Below are positions 1 to 6,253 of a stretch of DNA of 7,120 nt, in pieces. The stretch's first letter is position 1, and every line of letters starts with the position of its first letter. Source of the stretch: Candidatus Obscuribacterales bacterium (GTDB lineage: Bacteria > Cyanobacteriota > Vampirovibrionia > Obscuribacterales > Obscuribacteraceae); NCBI GenBank assembly GCA_021732245.1, contig JAKFVJ010000433.1:1-7120 (forward strand), given 5' to 3'. Below the pieces are notes generated by a model. The model was not told where the DNA came from. It did not search any database and saw only the letters and a list, made by a program, of their open reading frames with translations. The position numbers and the translations under genes are program-made.

Positions 1-384
1 TTCATAGCGCACGTTGTGAAGGGTGATATCTCTTCGTATTCTGTAGTGAAGTCCGGTCTTGAGCAAATGGCACATCTTGTTGATTGGTATAAAGAAAACA
101 GTGCAGACTCGTCAATTGGTTTCTTCCAAATTGGTGGAGGTATTGCCGGTGATTTCCCGATCTGTGCCGTGCCGCTAATTCGTCAAGACCTAGGAATCGA
201 CTGCAAATTCTGGGGATATTTCTGCCAGATTTCCGACAGCACGACGTCTTACGGCTCGTACAGCGGAGCTGTGCCGAATGAAAAGATCACGTGGCATAAG
301 CTAGAAGCAGATACTCCCCGATTTGTAATTGAATCGGACGCAACAATAGTTGCGCCGTTGATCTTCGCTTACGTATTGGGATAA
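1..384 (+). CDS. Deoxyhypusine synthase family protein, C-terminal part (5' end cut by window edge)
   Basis: The frame is open from base 1 to the TAA at 382-384, so the gene starts outside the window. A GTG at 16 is in frame but is not a credible start, because coding similarity continues before it. Visible family features are FFQIGGGIAGDFP (nt 121-159), the stretch WGYFCQISDSTTSYGSYSG, and PNEKITWHK. The Lys at 298-300 aligns with the Lys that forms the enzyme-substrate imine in eukaryotic deoxyhypusine synthase (WGK there, WHK here). The protein ends with IESDATIVAPLIFAYVLG, matching the family C-terminus. Eukaryotic DHS moves the butylamine group of spermidine onto eIF5A. Bacteria have no eIF5A, and bacterial homologues are thought to act on free polyamines, for example as homospermidine synthases, so the substrate here is inferred. 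The active-site His of human DHS in its GGGVPKHH segment has no obvious equivalent here. A strong terminator follows. Confidence 0.88.
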   Translation, partial: FIAHVVKGDISSYSVVKSGLEQMAHLVDWYKENSADSSIGFFQIGGGIAGDFPICAVPLIRQDLGIDCKFWGYFCQISDSTTSYGSYSGAVPNEKITWHKLEADTPRFVIESDATIVAPLIFAYVLG

Positions 385-425
385 TTCCGATTCGACAGGG
401 AAATAGATGTTGTCTTGCTGGACAC

Positions 426-464
426 AGCAGAAGGACGATGGTGCCATCGTCCTTCTGCTCTTTT
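426..464 (+). terminator. Rho-independent terminator after the DHS-like gene
   Basis: Arms 426-441 and 444-459 are perfectly complementary over 16 bp around a 2-base centre (in practice a tetraloop). CTTTT at 460-464 follows on the plus strand. It lies 41 bases after the plus-strand stop codon. Read on the minus strand the hairpin has no T-run behind it, so it mainly serves the plus-strand gene, although it could also slow polymerase arriving from the convergent gene. Confidence 0.85.
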
Positions 465-466
465 GT

Positions 467-480
467 AATAACTGGTTATT
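467..480. repeat. Short perfect palindrome over the stop codon of the RHH gene
   Basis: AATAAC-TG-GTTATT is a perfect 6-bp inverted repeat with a 2-base centre. It spans the TAA of the minus-strand gene ending at 476 and sits 7 bases from the large terminator hairpin. It is AT-rich and short, so it may be incidental or a small addition to the 3' end structure. Confidence 0.35.
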
Positions 481-979
481 TGCTGGTCTTTGCAGAGGCT
501 TTTACAGTTTTTGTTTTCTTGGTTGTCTTGGCAGATTTGCTGGTTGATTTAGTTGCTTTTGCTTTACTGCCTTTTGCTGTCGGAGTGTTTATTCTTGGCA
601 GATTTACATGTTGCAGTTTCTTCTCCAGCTGATCAAGACGCTCGTTAATCTGTTGACTAACGTTTTGTACATTGAGAACACTTGCCAGAGCTTTCATTGA
701 ATCAGCAACCAATTCCATCGGCTCGATACCCGCAGTACCTTTACCGCCGGTTTCTTTTTCCAGACGCTCAATCACCCACATGCGGGCGAGCACGCCTGCG
801 CCTGTGCGTTTTTGTGCGGCAACCCGGTTAAGTAATTCCAGTTTGTCGGCGTCAAGACGAAATTGAACGCTGCCATCTTTGCCTTGAATAGAAATATCTT
901 CTGCTGCATTTTTTTTGTCCACTGAGATTTCCTCTTCTTGTCCGAGAAATTTTACGATTGTTCCTGATATTGCTGACAT
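476..979 (-). CDS. Small ribbon-helix-helix-like protein with lysine-rich H1-like tail
   Basis: A 167-residue protein with ATG at 979-977. A Shine-Dalgarno AGGAG (986-990) lies 6 bases upstream, which supports this start. I see four parts. Residues 1-36 are an acidic, polar N-terminus. Residues 37-76 look like a ribbon-helix-helix fold: strand SVQFRLD, helix ADKLELLNRVAAQK, turn RTGAG, then helix VLARMWVIERLEKE, close to CopG/BrnA-type second helices. Residues about 86-126 contain INERLDQLEKKLQ, a likely short coiled coil. Residues 134-167 form a Lys/Ala/Thr/Ser tail with 12 Lys in 34 positions, like histone H1-type bacterial tails. DNA binding is therefore likely, but whether it is a regulator or a nucleoid protein cannot be told. 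No toxin gene lies beside it, so an antitoxin role has no support. The gene has its own promoter and is convergent with the DHS-like gene. The RHH call rests on pattern only. Confidence 0.8.
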   Translation of the reverse strand: MSAISGTIVKFLGQEEEISVDKKNAAEDISIQGKDGSVQFRLDADKLELLNRVAAQKRTGAGVLARMWVIERLEKETGGKGTAGIEPMELVADSMKALASVLNVQNVSQQINERLDQLEKKLQHVNLPRINTPTAKGSKAKATKSTSKSAKTTKKTKTVKASAKTSK

Positions 980-1030
980 ATTGTACTCCTGGTTGGTGGG
1001 TGTAGATATTTTGGAGACTTATTTGCTTTT

Positions 1031-1053
1031 GTAGGGGCGCATTGCATGCGTCC
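1031..1053. repeat. Imperfect GC-rich palindrome in the leader of the RHH gene
   Basis: The plus strand reads GTAGGGGCGCATTGCATGCG followed by TCC. CGCAT (1038-1042) and ATGCG (1046-1050) pair around TGC, and two outer G-C pairs form after one mismatch. It resembles the dispersed GTAGGGGCGC...GCGCC-type intergenic palindromes I know from many bacterial genomes. It falls in the 5' untranslated region of the gene starting at 979. Only one copy is visible, so repeat status is inferred from memory. Confidence 0.45.
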
Positions 1054-1079
1054 GTTTGCTGTGTCTCACCATGTAACAC

Positions 1080-1108
1080 AGTGTAATACTCTGGCATACA
1101 AGTGTCAA
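1080..1108 (-). promoter_or_regulatory. Sigma70-type promoter for the RHH gene
   Basis: On the minus strand a perfect -35 box TTGACA (1108-1103) is followed by a 17-base spacer and TACACT (1085-1080). TACACT matches TATAAT at four of six positions, including the key first, second and last bases. A transcription start near 1073 would give a leader of about 95 bases before the ATG at 979. The promoter lies downstream of rnhB, so the RHH gene can be transcribed independently of the rplS operon. Confidence 0.72.
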
Positions 1109-1131
1109 GGAGAGTAACGCCATGCGATTCT

Positions 1132-1156
1132 TGGCGTCCTCCAAAAGAGGGCGCCA
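1132..1156 (-). terminator. Possible weak terminator hairpin after rnhB
   Basis: TGGCGTCCTC (1132-1141) pairs with GAGGGCGCCA (1147-1156) over 10 bp, including one G-U pair when read on the plus strand, around a 5-base loop CAAAA. It lies 29 bases beyond the rnhB stop and just before the next promoter, where a terminator is expected. No T-run follows on either strand, so it may be only a transcript-stabilising hairpin. ACGCCA at 1117-1122 could pair with TGGCGT at 1132-1137 as an alternative fold. Confidence 0.35.
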
Positions 1157-1185
1157 GATTGGCTTAGCGGATTGTATCTAAATGA

Positions 1186-1953
1186 TCACTCAAGCCCCAT
1201 GCTGAAGCTTTTGCGGTGCCAAATGGTCAAGCCAACTTCCTTGATAGCTTGTCTGTGCTTGGGCGCGCCATACCCTTTATTGCTTTCCCAACCGTAGTGA
1301 GGAAAGTCTTTGGCGAGCTCATCCATTAGATTGTCTCTGTGAACTTTGGCAAGAATTGAAGCGGCGGCAATTGATGCTGATTGACTGTCGCCTTTTACAA
1401 CAGTCACCTGACTATCTTTGAGTTGCGGAACATATTTGTTGCCGTCAATGAGAAGCAAGGCTGGAGTAGGTATCGAAAGGGCAAGACGTGCTCTTTTCAT
1501 AGCCAGCAAACTGGCTTGCAAAATATTTATAGTGTCTATCTCTTCAACGGTTGCTTCAGCAATTGCGTAGACAGCGATGGATTTGATTATCTCTGCAAGT
1601 CGAACACGCTCGTTGTGCGGTACTGCTTTTGAATCATTGAGAGTCGACAATTCTTTTGCTAGATCACTTTCCGGATCAATTGGTGGCAGACTAACGGCAG
1701 CTGCCACAACCGGTCCTGCCAGCGGACCTCTGCCTACTTCATCTAGCCCGATTACTTGCAAAATTTGCGTGCCACCAGCTGCCAAAAGCGGCATTGGGTT
1801 TTCCTGCCTTCGTGCCCACAGAGGGACTTGCTTCATCGGCCAAATGAATTTGCTTGGATGCGGTGCTCCATAGAAAAATTTGTATACCTGAGTATAGAAT
1901 TCCAGCAATTTGCCAACATTCTCAATGCGGGATGCTGTTTTGATTTTACCCAT
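1186..1953 (-). CDS. rnhB: Ribonuclease HII with N-terminal extension
   Basis: A 255-residue RNase HII, which cleaves the RNA strand of RNA-DNA hybrids and starts removal of single ribonucleotides from DNA in the cytoplasm. The catalytic quartet is visible: Asp71 and Glu72 in GLDEVGRGPLAGP, Asp170 in LLIDGNK, and Asp189 in KGDS. The conserved SIAAASILAKVHRD stretch follows, and NKGYGAPKH lies near the C-terminus. Residues 1-65 precede the catalytic core. They are rich in aromatic residues (FYTQVYKFFYG, FIWPM) and I do not recognise them as a known domain; some RNases HII, such as the Bacillus enzyme, also carry N-terminal additions. The ATG at 1953-1951 overlaps the rbgA stop by 8 bases (ATGGGTAA), with GGAAG just upstream, indicating translational coupling and supporting this start. 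Met40 and Met54 are weaker alternative starts. Confidence 0.95.
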   Translation of the reverse strand: MGKIKTASRIENVGKLLEFYTQVYKFFYGAPHPSKFIWPMKQVPLWARRQENPMPLLAAGGTQILQVIGLDEVGRGPLAGPVVAAAVSLPPIDPESDLAKELSTLNDSKAVPHNERVRLAEIIKSIAVYAIAEATVEEIDTINILQASLLAMKRARLALSIPTPALLLIDGNKYVPQLKDSQVTVVKGDSQSASIAAASILAKVHRDNLMDELAKDFPHYGWESNKGYGAPKHRQAIKEVGLTIWHRKSFSMGLE

Positions 1954-2776
1954 GGTGCTTGCTTCCGGCTAGAGGACAATCGAGAATTATTCTGCCTAAG
2001 CGTCCTGCACGTAGGTCATTGAGTAAAATGCCGGCTGCTCGATAAGTGTCTGGTCTCGAGCCCGATGTAAGACATGATCTTATAGTGGCAAGTGCTGTTA
2101 AATTGCCTGCACCATTAGCGAATGCTTCGCCATAGGCCTTTTCCAGCATGTTTGGATAATTGGAATGTAGAGTTTGAATGCTTTCTTCTGCAGTCTCTTC
2201 AATGTCGTAGTGACTGTCCGGCACAAGATTGAGCATTGCCAATTTGCTTGTTACATCCTTGCTCAAGGCAGTGATAGGCAAAATTCCAGGTGTGTCCAAC
2301 AGCTCTAGTTGCGGATGTACGCGCACCCATTGCGGACCTTTGGTTATTCCAGGCTTGTTGCCTGTATGAGCTTTTTTCTTGCCGATTATCCAATTGATGA
2401 GACTTGATTTGCCTACATTGGGCATACCGACGACACAGGCGCGAATCGGCCTCGGCAAGAGTCCCTTTTTGATGCGAGCGTCTTGTTTGTCCTTGGTGAG
2501 CCTGACTGCCTGGTCGATGAGTTTATTGCGACCACCCATTGTTTTGAGATCGACTGGGACCACGAGGCTAAAAGTCTTGCTAAGCTCATTTGCCCAGTTC
2601 TTCAATCGGACAGGATCAGCCAAGTCCTCTTTGGCCATTACCAGAATGCGTGGTTTATTGCCGAAGATTTTGGTTGTTTGCGGGTGCGCGCTGGATATGG
2701 GAACGCGAGCGTCCCGCACCTCAAAAATAAGATCAACCCATTTGAGTTGATCTTGTAATTTTTTGAACGAAGGCAT
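1946..2776 (-). CDS. rbgA: Ribosome biogenesis GTPase RbgA/YlqF (circularly permuted)
   Basis: A 276-residue GTPase of the YlqF/RbgA family, which acts late in 50S subunit assembly. The GTPase motifs come in the permuted order typical of the family. EVRDARVPISS (19-29) is followed by the G4 position at 48-51, then G1 GMPNVGKSS (117-125), G2 GITKG (143-147) and G3 LLDTPG (159-164). A C-terminal RNA-binding-type region includes NYPNMLEKAYG and ends in LGRIILD. Two oddities stand out. The G4 motif, normally NKxD, reads AKED, with Ala replacing the guanine-contacting Asn. The N-terminal WFPGH segment of the family is also missing: the protein begins at about the Met of that motif, and an in-frame TAG at 2789-2791 blocks any longer ATG-started form. 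AGAGG lies 9 bases before the ATG. It is 26 nt after rplS and overlaps rnhB by 8 nt. Confidence 0.93.
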   Translation of the reverse strand: MPSFKKLQDQLKWVDLIFEVRDARVPISSAHPQTTKIFGNKPRILVMAKEDLADPVRLKNWANELSKTFSLVVPVDLKTMGGRNKLIDQAVRLTKDKQDARIKKGLLPRPIRACVVGMPNVGKSSLINWIIGKKKAHTGNKPGITKGPQWVRVHPQLELLDTPGILPITALSKDVTSKLAMLNLVPDSHYDIEETAEESIQTLHSNYPNMLEKAYGEAFANGAGNLTALATIRSCLTSGSRPDTYRAAGILLNDLRAGRLGRIILDCPLAGSKHHG

Positions 2777-2802
2777 ACGCCGCCGCCTCTATAGAGTCAA
2801 AT

Positions 2803-3189
2803 TTAGGCTTCAGCAGCTTGTGGTGCTTCAGCTTCACGAGCTACGCCAAGGCGCTCTTTAATACGTGTAGCTTTACCAGTGCGCTTGCGCAAGTAGTAGA
2901 GCTTGGCGCGGCGAACATGACCACGGCGTTGAACCGTAATCTTTTCTACGCGGGGTGAGTGGACTGGGAACACACGCTCAATGCCAATACCTTGGAATAC
3001 GCGGCGAACGGTGATTGTCTCACCAGTGCCGGCTCCGCGGTGCTTGATGATGACGCCCTCGTAGCCCTGAGTACGTTCTTTGCCGCCCTCTTTGATTTTG
3101 ACGAATACTTTGACCGTGTCACCCACGTCGAACTTGGGCAAGTTGGCCTTCAGTACTGGGGCCTCGATTTCTTTTAGTATCTGGTTCAT
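2803..3189 (-). CDS. rplS: 50S ribosomal protein L19
   Basis: A 128-residue L19, which sits at the 30S-50S interface near bridges to 16S rRNA. Conserved family blocks are FDVGDTVKVFVKIKEGGKER, QGYEGVIIKHRG, ERVFPVHSPRVEKI, and RRGHVRRAKLYYLRKRTGKA followed by TRIKERL. It is slightly longer than the usual 114-120 residues because of an Ala/Glu-rich C-terminal tail (about the last 12 residues). The ATG is at 3189-3187, and the nearest Shine-Dalgarno-like AGGA ends about 9 bases upstream. It heads rplS-rbgA-rnhB, a common bacterial arrangement. The rimM and trmD genes often found before it are absent here, and korB takes that place. Confidence 0.98.
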   Translation of the reverse strand: MNQILKEIEAPVLKANLPKFDVGDTVKVFVKIKEGGKERTQGYEGVIIKHRGAGTGETITVRRVFQGIGIERVFPVHSPRVEKITVQRRGHVRRAKLYYLRKRTGKATRIKERLGVAREAEAPQAAEA

Positions 3190-3196
3190 ATTCTTA

Positions 3197-3211
3197 GGTC
3201 CTACGGGTCCT
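3197..3211 (-). repeat. Tandem AGGACC in the rplS leader
   Basis: On the minus strand AGGACC occurs twice with a period of 9 bases (3211-3206 and 3202-3197), just before the rplS ATG. Both copies contain AGGA, so either could act as the ribosome binding site; the nearer one has the better spacing (8 bases from AGGAC). It may be coincidence. Confidence 0.4.
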
Positions 3212-3240
3212 GGGGCTTTGTGTATATAAAGCGAATGGGT

Positions 3241-3249
3241 ATTTTAACA
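3241..3249 (-). promoter_or_regulatory. Extended -10 promoter for rplS-rbgA-rnhB
   Basis: The minus strand reads TGTTAAAAT, a TGn extension followed by TAAAAT, a 5/6 match to TATAAT. No convincing -35 box lies 16-18 bases upstream, as is usual for extended -10 promoters. A start near 3234 would give a leader of about 45 bases. The site is in the 146-base gap between korB and rplS, consistent with separate transcription of the ribosomal operon. Confidence 0.5.
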
Positions 3250-3308
3250 TGCCAAGGCTAGCGAAGTTATTACCAAAGCGCTACGTAACGGGTTTCCTTA
3301 AGGAGCTT

Positions 3309-3314
3309 ATTATA
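3309..3314 (-). promoter_or_regulatory. Second candidate -10 box between korB and rplS
   Basis: A perfect TATAAT on the minus strand lies 21 bases after the korB stop. The hexamer 17 bases upstream (AGAGCG) is a poor -35, so this is a weak candidate for an additional rplS promoter. The 10-bp palindrome TCCTTAAGGA follows at 3295-3304. Confidence 0.3.
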
Positions 3315-3335
3315 AAATCTTGCTCAGAAAGCGCT

Positions 3336-4379
3336 CTACATCAAGGAAGTCATAATCTCGTTGAGGGCTTCTTTGCCCGGACGAAGCTCTGTTTGAGTGA
3401 GACTTGCCAAAGGCTTATCTACTGTATGGAGCATCTCCGTTAAAGAGGTCTTCTTCTCGTCAATATATAGAAGGCCGGTCAAGAATTGTTTGTCCTGGTT
3501 GGCTTTATATATTGTCGTCATAGCTTGGAAACGATCTGTTGGATCGTAGTCCTGATGAAGCTTTTTCAGCACAATGTGCGAACCATCGTGCATTTTTACA
3601 TCAATTGTAGAGCCCGGCTCATAGTCGGCAGCGATTTGCTCATAGAAAGGAATATAGCCAATTTCATGCAAAGGCATTTCCGTTTCTTTCGCGCGCTTGT
3701 AGCTCTTCGTTGATGATTCGTGGTTGTTGAATGTGACGCATGGGCTAATCACATCAAGAATTGCTGTGCCGTTGTGCGACAAAGCAGACTTGAGCAAGGC
3801 AACTAACTGTTTGGGATCACCTGCAAAAGAGCGAGCAACAAAGCCACAGCCTAGTTCCAGTGCCAGTCCACAAAGGTCAATTGGTGGAAATTCGTTGACT
3901 TCGCCGCCTTTGGACTTCGTGCCGATATCGGCAGTGGCTGAGAATTGTCCTTTGGTCAAACCATAGACGCCGTTGTTTTCCACAATGTAGACCATCGGTA
4001 CGTTTCGGCGTACTAAATGACAGAATTGACCGAGTCCAATTGAAGCGGTATCACCATCTCCGCTGACAGCCATCAAAGTTAGTTCTTTGTTGGCGGCTGA
4101 GGCTCCAGTGGCAATTGACGGCATGCGTCCGTGCACTGCGTTGAAACCGTGCGAGCGGCTCAAGAAGTATGCAGGAGTTTTGCTTGAGCAACCAATACCT
4201 GAAAGCTTAGCTACTTTGTGTGGCTCTAGTGCCAACTCGTATGCGGCTTTGATGATTTGGCTTGTGATAGCGTCGTGACCGCAACCATCGCACAGTGTCG
4301 ATGGTGAGCCTTTGTAATCGGCTTGGGTCAATCCGATTCTGTTTGTTGCTGGTGCTTTTGCTGCTGTTGATTCAACCAT
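3336..4379 (-). CDS. korB: 2-oxoacid:ferredoxin oxidoreductase, beta subunit
   Basis: A 347-residue beta subunit that binds thiamine diphosphate and a [4Fe-4S] cluster. The TPP/Mg motif runs from SGDGD (106-110) to ENN (134-136), followed by GVYGLTKGQ. Four cysteines fit the cluster ligands of the Sulfolobus-type enzyme in spacing: Cys30 and Cys33 in CDGCGH, Cys64 in GIGCSSK, and Cys214 in SPCVTFNNH. Lys67, three residues after Cys64, matches a conserved active-site lysine. With KorA it would convert a 2-oxoacid plus CoA to acyl-CoA, CO2 and reduced ferredoxin. 2-oxoglutarate is the most likely substrate by resemblance to two-subunit KorAB enzymes, but pyruvate or other 2-oxoacids cannot be excluded. 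The ATG at 4379-4377 is 6 nt after the korA stop. Its ribosome binding site GAGAGG (4389-4394) lies inside the end of korA. Confidence 0.95.
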   Translation of the reverse strand: MVESTAAKAPATNRIGLTQADYKGSPSTLCDGCGHDAITSQIIKAAYELALEPHKVAKLSGIGCSSKTPAYFLSRSHGFNAVHGRMPSIATGASAANKELTLMAVSGDGDTASIGLGQFCHLVRRNVPMVYIVENNGVYGLTKGQFSATADIGTKSKGGEVNEFPPIDLCGLALELGCGFVARSFAGDPKQLVALLKSALSHNGTAILDVISPCVTFNNHESSTKSYKRAKETEMPLHEIGYIPFYEQIAADYEPGSTIDVKMHDGSHIVLKKLHQDYDPTDRFQAMTTIYKANQDKQFLTGLLYIDEKKTSLTEMLHTVDKPLASLTQTELRPGKEALNEIMTSLM

Positions 4380-4385
4380 TTTGAA

Positions 4386-6206
4386 TTACCTCTCTTCAGC
4401 CATGATGGCGTCGGTGATGAATCTGGCATCAATAGGCAGTCCATCGTAGTGCAAAACTGACTTGAGTTTAGTTGCGTATTCCGGCAATTCCATCGTGATT
4501 AGTTCACGGAGTTGCGCGTCTCTGTTTTGCTCGACCACATAGATGCGGTCGTGGCTTTCCACAAACTTTCTCAAGTCATCGGTAAACGGAAGTGCTTTCA
4601 GGCGGAAGTAGCTGGTGGTGATGTTTGCTACTTTGAGCTGATCGCGGCTTTCCAGAATTGCCGGGTCGGACGAGCCAAAGGCGATTAAACCAATTTTGGC
4701 ATCCTTCTCGATAGTTATTTCCGGCTTCGGAACATACTTGCGAGCGGTGTCGTATTTCTTGTTCAGTCTGTTCATCAGATTTTCGTAGTCATCCGGACGC
4801 TCTGTGTATTGAGCCTTCTCATTGTGACCACTGCCTCTGGTGAAATAGGCTGCAATTGGGCTGTTGGTTCCCGGCAATGTGCGGTATGGAATACCGTCGC
4901 CGTCGACATCCTTGTAGCGGGCAAACTCGCCGAGCTTGTTCAATTGCTCAGCGTTTAGAACTTTGCCGCGGTCGAGATCCTTGGTTGGATATGGGAATGG
5001 ATCAGACATCCAGTTGTTCATACCGATATCGAGATCGCTTAAGACAAACACGGGAGTTTGGAAGCGCTCCGTCAAGTCAAAAGCGGCCATAGCCATTGAG
5101 TAGCATTCCTCAACTGAACCTGGCAGAAGGACGATGTGCTTGGTGTCGCCGTGCGAGAGCTGGTAGGCGCTAAACAAGTCGGCTTGGGCTGTACGTGTAG
5201 GCATACCTGTAGATGGACCGACGCGTTGTACATCGAAGATTACTGCTGGGATTTCAGCGAAATAACCGAGACCGACAAATTCGGACATCAAGGAAATTCC
5301 AGGGCCTGATGTGGTGGTCATTGAGCGAGTACCTGCCCAACCGGCTCCTAGAGCCATGCCGATTGCTGCGAGTTCATCTTCTGCCTGGATAACAGCGAAC
5401 GTTGCTTTGCCATCTTTATCTTTTCTGTACTGCTCAAGGTATTCTTCGAGCGATTCAGCCAAGCTGGAAGATGGTGTAATCGGGTACCAGGTAACAACCG
5501 AAACTCCGGCAAACACACAGCCGATAGCGGCAGCTGCGTTACCGTCGATGATTATCTTGCCCTTGGTCAAGTTCAAGCGCTCAACTGCATACGGATCGGC
5601 TTTCTTGATGTTTTCCTTAGCCCACTCTCTGCCTTTATTGACGGCAGTGATGTTGAGATCGATAGCTTTTTGTTTGCCATCGAATTGACGAGCAATTGCT
5701 ATTTCTACTTCCTTGAAATCCAGATTGATAAGCTCGCCTACAACACCAACGTAAATCATGTTGGTCAAAAGCTTTCTCAGCTTTATCTGGTCAGTGGCTT
5801 GGGCAGCCAATTCTGTAAATGGTACTTGGTAGTGGTGAACATCTGAGCGCACTGCATCAAGCTTCAATTCAACCGGGCTTACGCAAACGGCGCCCGCCGG
5901 TAGACTTTTCACGTCTTCAAAGGCTGTTTGCGGGTTCATCGCAACGAGAATATCTACTTCCTTCTTCCTGGCGATATAGCCATTTTTGTTGACGCGGATG
6001 GTAAACCAGGTTGGCAGACCGGCGATGTTCGATGGAAACAGATTCTTGCCGGATACGGGGATGCCCATTTGGAAGATGGAACGCATCAACACGTTGTTTG
6101 AGGATTGGCTGCCTGAGCCGTTAATTGTGGCGACGTGGATAGAAAAGTCGTTTACGATGCGGCTCTTGTCCAATGCTTTTTCACTCTCGGTAGCTAAACT
6201 TGTCAC
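4386..6206 (-). CDS. korA: 2-oxoacid:ferredoxin oxidoreductase, fused gamma-alpha subunit
   Basis: A 606-residue subunit with the gamma domain fused in front of the alpha domain. Residues about 20-200 form the gamma domain (ATINGSGSQSSNN, GIPVSGKNLFPSNIAG). Residues about 215-400 form the pyrimidine-binding alpha domain with YPITPSS (241-247), QAEDELAAIGMALGAGWAG, TTTSGPGISLMSE (297-309) and RVGPSTGMPTRTAQADL (328-344). Residues about 500-606 are the C-terminal alpha domain (IGLIAFGSSDPA, RIYVVEQNRDAQL). No ferredoxin-like domain is present, so electrons should leave through the KorB cluster to an external ferredoxin. The start is GTG at 6206-6204, with AAGG 9 bases upstream. The order is korA then korB, clearly one operon. 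Enzymes of this kind are often oxygen-sensitive and serve anaerobic or reductive carbon metabolism. The substrate is inferred. Confidence 0.95.
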   Translation of the reverse strand: MTSLATESEKALDKSRIVNDFSIHVATINGSGSQSSNNVLMRSIFQMGIPVSGKNLFPSNIAGLPTWFTIRVNKNGYIARKKEVDILVAMNPQTAFEDVKSLPAGAVCVSPVELKLDAVRSDVHHYQVPFTELAAQATDQIKLRKLLTNMIYVGVVGELINLDFKEVEIAIARQFDGKQKAIDLNITAVNKGREWAKENIKKADPYAVERLNLTKGKIIIDGNAAAAIGCVFAGVSVVTWYPITPSSSLAESLEEYLEQYRKDKDGKATFAVIQAEDELAAIGMALGAGWAGTRSMTTTSGPGISLMSEFVGLGYFAEIPAVIFDVQRVGPSTGMPTRTAQADLFSAYQLSHGDTKHIVLLPGSVEECYSMAMAAFDLTERFQTPVFVLSDLDIGMNNWMSDPFPYPTKDLDRGKVLNAEQLNKLGEFARYKDVDGDGIPYRTLPGTNSPIAAYFTRGSGHNEKAQYTERPDDYENLMNRLNKKYDTARKYVPKPEITIEKDAKIGLIAFGSSDPAILESRDQLKVANITTSYFRLKALPFTDDLRKFVESHDRIYVVEQNRDAQLRELITMELPEYATKLKSVLHYDGLPIDARFITDAIMAEER

Positions 6207-6253
6207 GTTGAAATACCTTGGGACGGATTAATCGATCCATAAGTTTAGCAACT

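Noticed and set aside
476..979. Antitoxin of a BrnT/BrnA-like toxin-antitoxin pair
   Set aside because: The RHH helix resembles BrnA-type antitoxins, but no toxin frame lies on either side and the protein has an H1-like tail.
852..1097. 81-codon minus-strand open frame overlapping the RHH gene start
   Set aside because: It runs across the RHH promoter and leader in another frame, has no recognisable protein pattern, and conflicts with the better-supported start at 979.
2379..2750. 123-codon plus-strand open frame
   Set aside because: It is wholly antisense to rbgA, whose conserved GTPase motifs explain the sequence.
3273..3333. Two AAAGCGCT copies between korB and rplS as a repeat element
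   Set aside because: The 6-bp palindromic core (AGCGCT) occurs easily by chance, and the flanks of the two copies differ.
3249..3443. 64-codon plus-strand open frame starting between korB and rplS
   Set aside because: More than half is antisense to the korB 3' end, there is no ribosome binding site, and the protein pattern is not recognisable.
5311..5688. 125-codon plus-strand open frame
   Set aside because: It is antisense to conserved alpha-domain motifs of korA; its Ala/Ser-rich translation is a typical codon shadow.
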